In this document: piece by piece, positions 25,387 to 34,221 of the stretch
How positions within the stretch are numbered: position 1 is the first letter of the stretch
Layout: the number at the start of each line of letters is the position of its first letter
Source of the DNA: Actinoallomurus vinaceus
GTDB taxonomy: Bacteria; Actinomycetota; Actinomycetes; Streptosporangiales; Streptosporangiaceae
Assembly (NCBI RefSeq): GCF_039542055.1
Contig: NZ_BAABHK010000004.1
Span: 372,001 to 436,000 of the forward strand
Length of the DNA stretch: 64,000 nucleotides
Reading direction: 5' to 3'
Translations under genes and position numbers: made by a program
Notes under the pieces: generated by a model
The model's input: only the letters and a program-made list of their open reading frames with translations
Told to the model about the DNA's origin: nothing
The model's database searches: none

Positions 25387-26399
25387 CCGTGACGCTGCTC
25401 CTCCTCGGCTACGCACTGCTGCTGGCGACCGCCGGGACCGCCCTGCTCCGGCGGGCGTCGTGGCCGTCCCGCGCTCCCCTCCTGGCCATCGCCGCCTGGC
25501 AGGCGCTGTCCGCCTCCGTCGTCGGCTCGGTGATCCTCGCCGGGCTGACCGCGACGACGGCGGCCACCCGGGCCGGCGTCGTCTCGGGACGGTGCTACGG
25601 GCCGGTCGAGTGGCCGTGTGCGCCCGACACCCTCTCGGTCGCGGCCGTGCCCGTCGCGACCGGCGCGGTCCTGGCGCTCACCGTGGCGGCCCGCGTCCTG
25701 TGGTGCCTGTGCAGCGCGTACGGCGTCGCCTCCCGCGAACGGCGTCTCCGCCGCGACGGGCTCGCGCTGGTCGGCCGCCCCGACGCCCGGCTGGGCGTGA
25801 CCGTCGTCGACCACGACGCCCCGGCCGTCTACTGCGTCCCCGGCCGCCATGGCCGGATCGTGGTGACCAGCGGGGCGCTGGCGGCGCTCGACGAGGATCA
25901 GCTGGCCGCCGTGCTCGCACACGAACGCGCCCACCTGCGCCAGCGTCACCACCTCGCCCTGACCGCCGCCCAGGCCCTCGCCCGGGCGTTCGGCCCGCTC
26001 CCCGTCTTCACGGCCGCCAGGGAGCAGATCGCGTTCCTCGTCGAGTTGGCCGCCGACGACGCCGCAGCGAAAGGCTCCGGTCGTCTCACCGTCGCCGAAG
26101 CCCTGCTCGCCCTGGCCGAGGCGATCCCGGCCGGTGCGATGGCCCCCGCGCTCGCGGCGGGCGGCACGACGACGGGCGCCCGCGCGCGCCGCCTCATCAC
26201 CGGCACCCGGCCGCTCGGCCGTACGCGGGCCCTGCTGGGCCTCGCCGTCGCGACCGCCGTGCTGACCGCCCCGCTCGCGGCCGCCGGACCGACGCTGACC
26301 GCCGCCGTGGCCTGCTGCGGCTCCGCCCCGGCCGCCGGTGTCCCGGCGCACCCCGGTCATGCCCTTTGCCGCCCGGGATGTTCCGGACCTGCGGCCTGA
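25383..26399 (+). CDS. M56-family (BlaR1-like) membrane metalloprotease
   Basis: 338 residues. Two or three N-terminal membrane helices, then the zinc site LAHERAHLRQRHH (HExxH form HERAH), then another helix near ATAVLTAPLAAAGPTL. It has no penicillin-binding sensor domain, so it is the short actinobacterial M56 type rather than a true BlaR1. It should cleave or de-repress the BlaI-like protein encoded immediately upstream (ATGA overlap). The signal sensed is unknown. Confidence 0.83.
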   Translation: MTVTLLLLGYALLLATAGTALLRRASWPSRAPLLAIAAWQALSASVVGSVILAGLTATTAATRAGVVSGRCYGPVEWPCAPDTLSVAAVPVATGAVLALTVAARVLWCLCSAYGVASRERRLRRDGLALVGRPDARLGVTVVDHDAPAVYCVPGRHGRIVVTSGALAALDEDQLAAVLAHERAHLRQRHHLALTAAQALARAFGPLPVFTAAREQIAFLVELAADDAAAKGSGRLTVAEALLALAEAIPAGAMAPALAAGGTTTGARARRLITGTRPLGRTRALLGLAVATAVLTAPLAAAGPTLTAAVACCGSAPAAGVPAHPGHALCRPGCSGPAA

Positions 26400-26403
26400 G
26401 CCC

Positions 26404-26456
26404 TCAGCCGGCGATCAGGGCGGCGGTACCACTCACCCGGATGCCGGCGTCGAGTC
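26404..26456. repeat. Second copy of the phzF gene end
   Basis: These 53 bases closely match 26502-26554, the last codons of the converging phzF-like gene. The copy still reads DAGIRVSGTAALIAG and stop on the minus strand, against DAGIRVSGTAAPIVG in the gene. The two copies are 98 bases apart and lie between the stop of the M56 gene and the stop of phzF. Confidence 0.85.
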
Positions 26457-26501
26457 ACGTCCTGTGCGCGCCGGGCCGTTCGGACGCGACGGCCGGAACC
26501 G

Positions 26502-27389
26502 TCAGCCGACGATCGGGGCCGCGGTACCACTCACCCGGATGCCGGCGTCGGCTCCGGGCGTGACGTCGACGAGCAGGCGGCTCGGGCGGCCCATGTCCTC
26601 GCCCTGGTGGATCGTCACGCGGGCCGGCGGGGCGACGAGCTCCAGGGAGCGCAGGTACGCGCCGAAGGCGGCGGCGGCCGCGCCGGTGGCGGGGTCCTCG
26701 AAGACGCCGCCCGGCGGGAACGGGTCGCGGGCGTGGAAGACGGTCTCCGTCTCGCGCCACACCAGGTGCACGGTCGTCCAGCTCCGGCGCGCCATGAGGT
26801 CGCCGAGCGCGTCCTGGTCGTAGTCCAGGTCGGCGAGCCGCTCGCGTGAGGCGGCGGCGAGGACGAGGTGGTCGTTGCCCGCGTTGGCGATGCGCGGCGG
26901 GAGGGCCGGGTCCAGCTCGGCGTACTCCCAGCGCAGAGCGGCCAGCGCCGCGGCGAGGTCGGCGTCGTCCACCGCGCGCACTGCCGGGGCCACGCTGGTG
27001 AGCGTGGCGAGAACGCGGCCGTCCTCCTCCCGCGTCGCGACCGCGACCTCTCCGGCGGAGGTGAGGAACACCAGGTCGCCTGTTCCCTCGCGCTCGGCGA
27101 GAGCGACGGCGGTGGCGATCGTCGCGTGGCCGCAGAACGCCACCTCGGCCAGCGGGCTGAAGTACCGGATCCGGAAGCGCCGCTCCTCCTCCCTGGTCAG
27201 AAAGGCCGTCTCGGAGTAACCGACCTCGGCGGCGATCTCCTGCATCCGCGTCTCGTCCATGCCTCGCGCGTCGAGCACGACGCCGGCCGGGTTGCCGCCC
27301 TTCCCGTCCACGTCGAAGGCGGTGTAGCGAAGGACGGCCGACGGCAGGTCGCGGCCCTGGCTTTCCAGTGCGGTGTTCGTCATGTCCAT
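26502..27389 (-). CDS. PhzF-family isomerase
   Basis: 295 residues. YTAFDVDGKGGNPAGVVLDA, the catalytic-glutamate region GYSETAFL, FCGHATIATA and the C-terminal FEDPATGAAAAA segment define the PhzF/YddE fold (diaminopimelate-epimerase-like). Family members isomerise small metabolites; PhzF itself acts in phenazine synthesis, but no other phenazine genes are present. The start is one of two adjacent ATGs (27389 or 27383). It is divergent from a LysR gene that probably controls it. Confidence 0.87.
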   Translation of the reverse strand: MDMTNTALESQGRDLPSAVLRYTAFDVDGKGGNPAGVVLDARGMDETRMQEIAAEVGYSETAFLTREEERRFRIRYFSPLAEVAFCGHATIATAVALAEREGTGDLVFLTSAGEVAVATREEDGRVLATLTSVAPAVRAVDDADLAAALAALRWEYAELDPALPPRIANAGNDHLVLAAASRERLADLDYDQDALGDLMARRSWTTVHLVWRETETVFHARDPFPPGGVFEDPATGAAAAAFGAYLRSLELVAPPARVTIHQGEDMGRPSRLLVDVTPGADAGIRVSGTAAPIVG

Positions 27390-27409
27390 GATTCTGCTGG
27401 CCGGGATAC

Positions 27410-27426
27410 CATCGCGTCCAACGATG
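27410..27426. promoter_or_regulatory. LysR-type binding box between phzF and lysR genes
   Basis: CATCG-N7-CGATG inverted repeat (17 bp) in the 66-base divergent promoter, placed as LysR regulators usually bind. Confidence 0.5.
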
Positions 27427-27455
27427 AATTCCGATGAAGGGGATCGCGGTCTTCG

Positions 27456-28346
27456 ATGGACACCCGTCTTCTCCGGAGCTTCCTCGCGGTCGTCCGTACC
27501 GGTGGGATCACAGCGGCGGCCGCCGAGCTGGGATTCGTCCAGTCGACGGTCACCACGCACGTCCAAGCCCTCGAGCGCCTCACCGGAACCCCCCTCCTCG
27601 ACCGGCACCCCGGCGGCGTCTCCCCCACGCACGCGGGCACACTCCTCGCCGAGCGCGCCGAGCAGATCCTCGACCTCGAAGAACGCATGCTCGCCGAGCT
27701 CACGGCCGACCCGGAGCGCCCCGCCGGTCCCGTACGGCTCTGCGCCCCAGAGTCCGTGTGCGCCTACCAGCTGACTCCGCTCCTGCCCGCGCTGCGGGAG
27801 CGCTTCCCCGACGTGGACCTGTCGCTGTTCCCCGCCGACACCCGCACCGCGCTGACCGCGATCGCCGACCGCCGCGCCGACCTCGCCCTCACCCTCGAGC
27901 CGTCGCTGAACACGCCCCAAGCAGACGTCGTGGACCTGGGAATCCAGGAGATGTCGCTCGTCGCGCCCGCCACGACGGGCCTCCCCCGCGACCGCCCCGT
28001 CACGCCGGCGGAGCTCGCTGCCGCAGGCGTCCTCCTCCTGGAGGAGGGCTGCGCCTACAGCGACGAGCTCGCCGCCCTGATCGCGGCCGCCGGAGCCCCG
28101 GTGGCCCAGCCCCGGTTCGGCGGTGTCGAGACGGTGAAACGCTGCGTCGCGGCCGGCCTCGGCGTGGCCCTGCTCCCGACCGTGACCATCGCCGAGGAAC
28201 TATCAGATGGCCGACTCGTACGACTCCGGCCGCCGGACCTGTCCGAGCAGCGCCTCTGGCTGCTCCGCCCCCGGTCGCGCTGGGTCTCCCCCGCCGTCCA
28301 GGCCGTCCACAGCCTGCTGAGCGAAAGCGTCGCGTCCGCGCCCTGA
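27456..28346 (+). CDS. LysR-family transcriptional regulator
   Basis: 296 residues. N-terminal helix-turn-helix MDTRLLRSFLAVVRTGGITA with AELGFVQSTVTTHVQALE, then the two-lobed effector domain (GPVRLCAPESVCAYQL, RRADLALTLEP). Divergent from the PhzF-like gene with a candidate box between them, so it most likely controls that gene. Inducer unknown. Confidence 0.9.
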   Translation: MDTRLLRSFLAVVRTGGITAAAAELGFVQSTVTTHVQALERLTGTPLLDRHPGGVSPTHAGTLLAERAEQILDLEERMLAELTADPERPAGPVRLCAPESVCAYQLTPLLPALRERFPDVDLSLFPADTRTALTAIADRRADLALTLEPSLNTPQADVVDLGIQEMSLVAPATTGLPRDRPVTPAELAAAGVLLLEEGCAYSDELAALIAAAGAPVAQPRFGGVETVKRCVAAGLGVALLPTVTIAEELSDGRLVRLRPPDLSEQRLWLLRPRSRWVSPAVQAVHSLLSESVASAP

Positions 28347-28358
28347 GGGCCGCGCCGG

Positions 28359-28571
28359 TCAGCGTCGGCGGGTGCCGGGCAGGCCGCCATCCCCGGCTCG
28401 GGCGCGAGCGCTGAGAACCGCGCCGGTCAGCTCCTCCGGATCGGCCGCTTCGATGAGCCGCCACCGGCCGCGAGGGCCTGATGGCTCGTGCCGCGGATTT
28501 TCGTTGCTCCAGCCACGGCAATCCACGGCGATCACGGCGGCCGTGGCGTCGGCCGCCAGCTCATTCCACAC
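28359..28571 (-). CDS. Possible small protein, 70 residues
   Basis: A GTG-started frame (MWNELAADATAAVIAVDCRGW at its start) with plausible protein composition. No recognised domain and a weak ribosome-binding site. It fills most of the otherwise empty space between the LysR and monooxygenase stops. Codon third positions are GC-rich as in real genes here. Could be spurious. Confidence 0.3.
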   Translation of the reverse strand: MWNELAADATAAVIAVDCRGWSNENPRHEPSGPRGRWRLIEAADPEELTGAVLSARARAGDGGLPGTRRR

Positions 28572-28720
28572 CGTCTACTCACACAAGAAATCTGCTCGCC
28601 CCAGTAGACACCGCAGGACGAGACGCCTCACCGGTCGGGGTCCGTGCCGCCAGGATCGCGAGCGACAGTCGGTCGTGACCCGCCCCTGCCCGGCCAAGCC
28701 GACCCGCCGGCGAGGGCCGG
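28572..28720. other. Intergenic, nothing recognised
   Basis: No gene, clear hairpin or repeat was identified between the small frame and the monooxygenase stop. Confidence 0.4.
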
Positions 28721-29854
28721 TCACGGGATGAACGTCTTCAGCTTCGCCTTGCCGTGCTCCACCGCCGCGTTGCCGCGTTCGAGCAGGTCGGCCTGGTACT
28801 CCCCGAGCGCCGCCGTCAGGTCGCCCTCACCGCGCCCGGTTTCGGACAGGCGCGCGGCCAGCCGTACGGCGTCCTGCATGGCGGTGTTCGCGCCGTTTCC
28901 GCCGCTGGCCAGCGTCAGGTGCGCGGCGTCGCCCAAGAGCGTGACCCGGCCGACCGGCCAGGGCGGCATCGGCCGGTCGAAGATCCGGGATCGGCCGCTC
29001 GCGCTCATGTCGGCGGAGCGCACCAGGTCCAGCAGGTCGGGATGCCAGCCGTCGATGAGCTCCAGCACCAGGTCCCGCGCGTCCTCGATGCGCGGTCCGG
29101 TCGCGGCCGGGTGCTCCGGCGGGACCATCAGCACCCACCTCACGTAGCTGTCCCGGTAGGGCATGGGCAGCTCGGGGGCGAGCTCGGCGGCGGCCTCGGA
29201 CGGTTCCCTGTCGAACTGCATGCGGCCCAGCATCAGCGTGACCTCAGGGCCCCTGACCATCGTGCCGCGCCCCGGCACGAGCCGCAGGAAACGGTCGGTG
29301 AGGGACGTGCGGCCCATCGCGCCGCAGAGGTCCGAGTCGACGAGCCGGACCTCGGGCACCAGTTGCCGCCGCACGACCGAGTTCCCTCCATCGGCGCCGA
29401 CGAGCACCTGGCCCGTCGCCTCCGTACCGTCGGCGAAGCGCGCGGTCACGGTCCCGTCGGCTTCGGTGAAGCCGGTCAGCCGCTTGCCGTACGTGATCCG
29501 GTCCTCCAGCGCGCCGAGAAGGATGCGCCGCAGCACCTGCCGGTCCACCGCCCGGGCCTCCGCCGGCGGCCCCTGCAGGTCGCGGCTGAGCACGTTCAGC
29601 TGCTCGTCGAACATCAGCCCCGGCCCGGTCAGGCCTCCGCTGGTAACCTCGACCAGCTCGTAGAGCCGTTGCGGCAGGCTCGCGCGCAGCGCGTCCATCG
29701 CGGGCCGCCCGAGCCCGATCCGGTAGCCCTGGAGCCGCTCGTCGGCCCCGTCGTCGGCCTCGTACACCCGCACGTCGACGCCCGCGCGGATGAGGGCGTG
29801 CGCGAGCGTCAGCCCGCCGAGCCCCGCCCCGATGACCAGTACCCGATCCGTCAT
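28721..29854 (-). CDS. FAD-dependent aromatic-type monooxygenase
   Basis: 377 residues. N-terminal FAD site VLVIGAGLGGLTLAHAL (GxGxxG), the DG-like VLVGADGGNSVVRRQL segment and the GDAAHLTLASGGNGAN motif place it in the PheA/TetX class A flavoprotein monooxygenases. It would hydroxylate a small aromatic or modify an antibiotic with NAD(P)H and O2. The ATG at 29854 gives the correct N-terminus. It is divergent from a TetR gene with two operators between them, so substrate-induced expression is likely. Confidence 0.88.
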   Translation of the reverse strand: MTDRVLVIGAGLGGLTLAHALIRAGVDVRVYEADDGADERLQGYRIGLGRPAMDALRASLPQRLYELVEVTSGGLTGPGLMFDEQLNVLSRDLQGPPAEARAVDRQVLRRILLGALEDRITYGKRLTGFTEADGTVTARFADGTEATGQVLVGADGGNSVVRRQLVPEVRLVDSDLCGAMGRTSLTDRFLRLVPGRGTMVRGPEVTLMLGRMQFDREPSEAAAELAPELPMPYRDSYVRWVLMVPPEHPAATGPRIEDARDLVLELIDGWHPDLLDLVRSADMSASGRSRIFDRPMPPWPVGRVTLLGDAAHLTLASGGNGANTAMQDAVRLAARLSETGRGEGDLTAALGEYQADLLERGNAAVEHGKAKLKTFIP

Positions 29855-29874
29855 GACATCCCTCCGCTTTCCAC

Positions 29875-29904
29875 GTGAACAACGTTCACGTGTACATTGT
29901 TCAC
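29875..29904. promoter_or_regulatory. Two adjacent 15-bp TetR-type operators
   Basis: GTGAACAACGTTCAC (29875-29889, perfect dyad) is followed directly by GTGTACATTGTTCAC (29890-29904, one mismatch), so the centre of the pair also reads CACGTG. They lie between the monooxygenase and the TetR gene and fit cooperative binding of two dimers. Confidence 0.75.
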
Positions 29905-29943
29905 CTAGACCGAGGCGATCTGTCAACCGGCCAGGAGGAGTGG

Positions 29944-30486
29944 ATGGGGCAGCGGCGCACCGAGGTGCTGCGGGCGGCGATCGAGCTGCTCGACGAGGTC
30001 GGGCTGGACGGCCTCACCATGCGGCTGCTGGCGAGCCGGCTCGGGGTGCGGGCGAGCGCGCTCTACCGGCATTACCCCAGCAAGCAGGCGCTGTTGGACG
30101 CGATGGTCGCGCACCTGATCGTCCCGCCGGACGGGGCCGCCCCGCCGGTCGAAGGCCCCTGGGACGAGCGGCTTCGTGCCGTCGCGATCGGCGCTCGCGA
30201 GGTCATGCTGGCGCACCGGGACGGCGCACGCCTCTTGGCCGGCTTCCAGCAGCCGAGCGACGAGGCGGTCGCCGCCTTCGACGGCCTCGTCGCCGCCCTG
30301 GTCGCCGCCGGCCTGTCCGAAGACGGCGCAACCGTCGCCGTGGACACCGTCTTGGCCTACGTCAACGGTTCCACGATGGAAGAACAGACCCGGAAGGCCG
30401 GCACCTGGCCCCGGGAGAAACGCGACCGCGCCTTCCTCGCAGGCCTCGAACTGATCATCGGCGGCATCCGGAATTCCCTGCCGTGA
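29944..30486 (+). CDS. TetR-family repressor (TetR class, TetR_C)
   Basis: 180 residues from the ATG at 29944 (CCAGGAGGAGTGG upstream). DNA-binding helix-turn-helix LDGLTMRLLASRLGVRASAL with ALYRHYPSKQALLD; the C-terminal domain resembles the TetR C-terminal ligand domain. It very likely represses itself and the divergent FAD monooxygenase through the paired operators, an arrangement like tetR-tetX type loci. Confidence 0.88.
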   Translation: MGQRRTEVLRAAIELLDEVGLDGLTMRLLASRLGVRASALYRHYPSKQALLDAMVAHLIVPPDGAAPPVEGPWDERLRAVAIGAREVMLAHRDGARLLAGFQQPSDEAVAAFDGLVAALVAAGLSEDGATVAVDTVLAYVNGSTMEEQTRKAGTWPREKRDRAFLAGLELIIGGIRNSLP

Positions 30487-30558
30487 CACGGTCCTTCCGA
30501 CTGAGGCGTCGCCGCTCTCGACCGACGCACCGGGCGGCTGTGAGGTGGGATCGCTAAG

Positions 30559-31050
30559 GTGCGGGAGATGAGCGGCGTCGCGTCGGTGGTCTCCCTCGTC
30601 GAACTGCTGCGGGGCAACCCCGAGTCCTGCCGGTGGACGGGCGGGCTGAGCCCGGCGGACCTCGCCGGGGCGGAGCGGAAGCTCGGGGCGTCGTTCCCGC
30701 CCTCCTATCGCCGCTTCCTCGCAGAGGTGGGTTCCTGCGAGGTGGACGGCACGGACTTCCTCGGCGTCTACCGGACGCCCGCCATGGGAGACACGCTCCT
30801 CGGTACGGTCAGCGGGACGCTCGACGCACGGACGGATCCCCGCTTCCCGGCGGACCTGCTGATCATCCAGTACGACGGGATGGGCGGGCTCGTGTGTCTC
30901 GACCTCTCGCGCCGGGACGGCGCCGGGGAGTCACCGGTCGTCGTCTGGGACCCGGGCTCGGCCGATCGAGGCGGTTCCGAGCGGCTCGCCGACGACTTCG
31001 GCTCGTACGCGCTGCGGCAGTGCACTCGGGCACTCACCAGCGGCGGTTAA
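30559..31050 (+). CDS. SMI1/KNR4 (SUKH) family protein
   Basis: 163 residues. GGLSPADLAGAERKLGASFPPSYRRFLAEVGS is the SUKH N-terminal signature, followed by FLGVYRTPAMGDT and later DLLIIQYDGMGGLVCLDL. SUKH proteins often act as immunity proteins of polymorphic toxins, but no toxin gene is adjacent. GTG at 30559 chosen; an in-frame ATG three codons later is an alternative. Confidence 0.78.
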   Translation: MREMSGVASVVSLVELLRGNPESCRWTGGLSPADLAGAERKLGASFPPSYRRFLAEVGSCEVDGTDFLGVYRTPAMGDTLLGTVSGTLDARTDPRFPADLLIIQYDGMGGLVCLDLSRRDGAGESPVVVWDPGSADRGGSERLADDFGSYALRQCTRALTSGG

Positions 31051-31140
31051 CCGCCGCGTCGCCCGGACGACGCGAACCGTCCACCCATGATCGGCACAAT
31101 CCGCAAGGCAGATTCGCACCGTCCATGGGAGAGACCTCGG

Positions 31141-32754
31141 ATGAACCGTCGCGCCGTCGCGGCCACCGCCGCCGGAACACTGGCCCTGTCCCTTTCCGGC
31201 GCCGGGATCGCCACCGCCGGCGCGTCCCACCCCTCGTTGCGGGCGCGGGACGACGCCTACCGGGTGCGCGCCGGGCGGAGCCTCGACGTGCGCGGCCACG
31301 GTCTCTTCCGCAATGACAGCGGGCGGCCGATCACGCTGATCTCGCACACCTCGCCGACGCACGGATCGCTGAGCCTCAACCCCGACGGTTCGTTCCGGTA
31401 CACGCCGGCCGCCGGGTTCACCGGGACCGACACCTTCCGTTACACCGTCACCGACGCGGTCCGGCTCTACGCCATCCACCTGCCGCCGCTCGCCACGATC
31501 GGCGGCGTGAAAGTCACCGCCGGCGCGTACGGTTCCGCGCTCGCTCCGGTGCCCGGCTCGCGGGACGAGTTCTACGGGCTGACCGACCGGGGGCCGAACG
31601 TCGACGGCCCGAACGGCGAGAAGATCCTGCCGCTGCCCGGATTCACCCCGTCCATCGGGCGGTTCCGCCTGCGGGACGGCAAGGCCGTGCTCGAGCGGAC
31701 GATCCCGCTGCGCGCCGCCGACGGCACCCCGTACTCCGGCCGGGTGAACCCGCAGGCGACCACCGGGGAGAACCTCGTCGACCTGAACGGGAACCCCCTG
31801 GCGCCGAGCGCGAGCGGGTACGACTCGGAGGGCCTGGTCGCGATGCGGGACGGGTCCTTCTGGGTGTCGGATGAGTACGGGCCGTTCATCACGCACTTCG
31901 ACCGGACCGGCCGCGCGCTCGAGCGGCTGTCCCCCTTCGACGGCTCCCTGCCCCGCGAACTCGCGAACCGGGTGCCGAACAAGGGCATGGAAGGGCTGAC
32001 CATCACCCCCGACGGCAGGACGCTCGTCGGCATCATGCAGTCGGCGCTGCAGCAGCCTGACGTGACCGCCAAGCCGAAGAACATCACGACGCTGCGCATC
32101 GTGACGTACGACCTGCGCACCCGGGCGACGCACGAGTACGTCTACCTGCTCGACGACCCGAAGAAGAACAGCGGGGCGGTCAGCGAGATCACCGCGATGT
32201 CCGGCACGAGGTTCCTCGTCGACGAGCGTGACGGGAACATGGAGCCGGGCGCGTACAAGAGGCTCTTCACGATCGACCTGGCGGGTGCGACGGGCGTCGG
32301 GCCGCGGGCCTCCGTGCCCGGCGCCGTGTACGACGCGGCCAAGGGCGGGCTGCTCGTCGGCACGGACCACAAGACGATCGACGCGTACGTCGGCTCGGAC
32401 GACACCGCGACGTCGCGGTCGCACCTGGCCGCCGTCGGAATCACGCCGGTACGCAAGAGCCTTGGCCTCGACCTCGGCGGGCTGCTGACCGGCCTGGACC
32501 CGACGGGCGGCTTCTTCGGGCACGACAAGGTCGAGGGCGTCGCCACGACCGACGGCGGGCGCACGCTCGTGATCAGCAACGACAGCGACTTCGGCGTTGA
32601 CGGCGTCACGAACGCCACGCCCCCGTACGCCCTGCACGTCAAGACGCTGCCCGACGGCCGGCAGGACGACGGCGAGTACCTCGCGATCGACACGACCAGG
32701 CTGCCCGCCGCCACGAGCACCGCCACGGTGACCATCACGGTGACCGCCGGCTGA
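31141..32754 (+). CDS. Secreted phytase-like esterase with N-terminal Ig-like repeat
   Basis: 537 residues from MNRRAVAATAAG (GGGAGAG upstream), with a cleavable signal peptide ending near ATAGASH. Residues ~25-95 form a cadherin/Ig-like module (GRSLDVRGHGLF, PDGSFRYTPAAGFTGTDTF), then a beta-propeller of the esterase-like-of-phytase family (GYDSEGLVAMRDGSFWVSDEYGPF, NKGMEGLTITPDG, HDKVEGVATTDGG). Exported hydrolase, probably of phosphate or phosphonate esters. Single gene, own promoter. Confidence 0.83.
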   Translation: MNRRAVAATAAGTLALSLSGAGIATAGASHPSLRARDDAYRVRAGRSLDVRGHGLFRNDSGRPITLISHTSPTHGSLSLNPDGSFRYTPAAGFTGTDTFRYTVTDAVRLYAIHLPPLATIGGVKVTAGAYGSALAPVPGSRDEFYGLTDRGPNVDGPNGEKILPLPGFTPSIGRFRLRDGKAVLERTIPLRAADGTPYSGRVNPQATTGENLVDLNGNPLAPSASGYDSEGLVAMRDGSFWVSDEYGPFITHFDRTGRALERLSPFDGSLPRELANRVPNKGMEGLTITPDGRTLVGIMQSALQQPDVTAKPKNITTLRIVTYDLRTRATHEYVYLLDDPKKNSGAVSEITAMSGTRFLVDERDGNMEPGAYKRLFTIDLAGATGVGPRASVPGAVYDAAKGGLLVGTDHKTIDAYVGSDDTATSRSHLAAVGITPVRKSLGLDLGGLLTGLDPTGGFFGHDKVEGVATTDGGRTLVISNDSDFGVDGVTNATPPYALHVKTLPDGRQDDGEYLAIDTTRLPAATSTATVTITVTAG

Positions 32755-32761
32755 GCGGCGG

Positions 32762-34054
32762 TCAGCCCTCCAGGAACGCCGTCAGCGCGCGGGCGAGGAG
32801 GTACGGGTCGTCGGCACCGCACAGCTCGCGCGCGGAGTGCATGGACAGGATCGGGACGCCGACGTCGACCGTGGTGATGCCGTGGCGGGCGGCGGTGATC
32901 GGGCCGATGGTCGTGCCGCACGGCATCGCGTTGTTCGACACGAACGCCTGCACGGGCACCCCGGCCCGGTCGCAGGCGGCGGTGAAGACGCCGCGGCCGA
33001 CCCCGTCGGTGGCGTACCGCTGGTTGACGTTGACCTTGAGGATCGGCCCGCGGTTCGGCATCGGGCGGTGGGTCGGGTCGTGGCGCTCGGGGTAGTTCGG
33101 GTGGACGGCGTGGCCCGTGTCGGCGGAGACGCAGATCGTGCCGGCGAACGCCCGCGCGCGGTCGTCGTACGAGCCGCCCCGCGCGTGGACCGACCGCTCG
33201 AGGATCGCGCCGAGCAGCGGGCCGCCCGCGCCGGTGTCGGCCTCGCTGCCGTTCTCCTCGTGGTCGAACGCCGCGAGGACCGGGATGTACGGCAGGTCGG
33301 GTGAGCCTGCGGCGACCGCGAGCGCGGCGGTGCCCGCGTGCACCGACAGCTGGTTGTCGAGCCGCGCGGCGGCCAGGAACTCCTGGTCACGGCCGAGGTA
33401 CGCGGGCGGCTGCACGTCGTGGGTCATCAGGTCCCAGCCGACGATCGACCGCGCCTCGACCCCCGCCTCCTCCGCGACGAACCTGATCAGCGCGCCCTCG
33501 TCGACCGCGCCGAGGGCCCAGATCGGCTGCGTGTGCCGCTGCCGGTCCAGCTGGAGGCCCTTCTCCCCGATGGCCCGGTCGAGGTGGATGGCCAGCTGCG
33601 GCACCCGCAGCAGCGGCCGGTCGACGGCGACCAGGCGCGTGGTCCCGTCGCGCAGCACGATCCGGCCGGACAATCCGAGGTCGCGGTCGAGCCAGCTGTT
33701 GAGCAGCGGCCCGCCGTAGATCTCCACGGCGACCTGCCGCCAGCCGTACGCACCGGAGTCCGGGAGCGGCTTGACCCGCAGGTTGGGCGAGTCGGTGTGC
33801 GCGCCGACGATCCGGAACGGGGTCTCGGGGCGCGCGTGCTCCGGGACGTACCAGGCGACGATCGCCCCGCCGCGTACGACGTAGCGCCCGCCGGTCTCAC
33901 CGGTCCAGGCGTCCGTCTCCGCCACCTGCCGGAACCCGGCCTTCTCCAGGCGCTCGGCCGCGCTCGCCACCGCGTGGTACGGGGACGGGCTGGCGGCGAT
34001 GAAGCCGGCGAGGTCGTCGGTGTGGCCGCGGTCGAACCGGAGCTGGGTGGTCAT
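32762..34054 (-). CDS. M18-family aminopeptidase
   Basis: 430 residues, the normal length for aspartyl/M18 aminopeptidases. SPSPYHAVASAAERLEKAGF opens the family; metal ligands are in GAHTDSPNLRVKP (His), DHEENGSEADTG (Asp/Glu) and the C-terminal SMHSARELCGADD (His). A cytoplasmic zinc exopeptidase removing N-terminal acidic or neutral residues. Converges with the phytase-like gene, 7 bases between stops. Confidence 0.93.
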   Translation of the reverse strand: MTTQLRFDRGHTDDLAGFIAASPSPYHAVASAAERLEKAGFRQVAETDAWTGETGGRYVVRGGAIVAWYVPEHARPETPFRIVGAHTDSPNLRVKPLPDSGAYGWRQVAVEIYGGPLLNSWLDRDLGLSGRIVLRDGTTRLVAVDRPLLRVPQLAIHLDRAIGEKGLQLDRQRHTQPIWALGAVDEGALIRFVAEEAGVEARSIVGWDLMTHDVQPPAYLGRDQEFLAAARLDNQLSVHAGTAALAVAAGSPDLPYIPVLAAFDHEENGSEADTGAGGPLLGAILERSVHARGGSYDDRARAFAGTICVSADTGHAVHPNYPERHDPTHRPMPNRGPILKVNVNQRYATDGVGRGVFTAACDRAGVPVQAFVSNNAMPCGTTIGPITAARHGITTVDVGVPILSMHSARELCGADDPYLLARALTAFLEG

Positions 34055-34221
34055 GCCTCAAGGATAGGGAGACCTGGTCCGGCGAAGGTGGAGGCAGCCC
34101 CACCATCGGCGGGGTGCCACCTCCCCGCCGGGCCGGGGGCTCACCGGCTGGGAGTCGAATCGCCGGATTCCTACCGTCATCAGCGACGACATGAACCCGC
34201 CGGACGGTGAAGGGGACGGGG

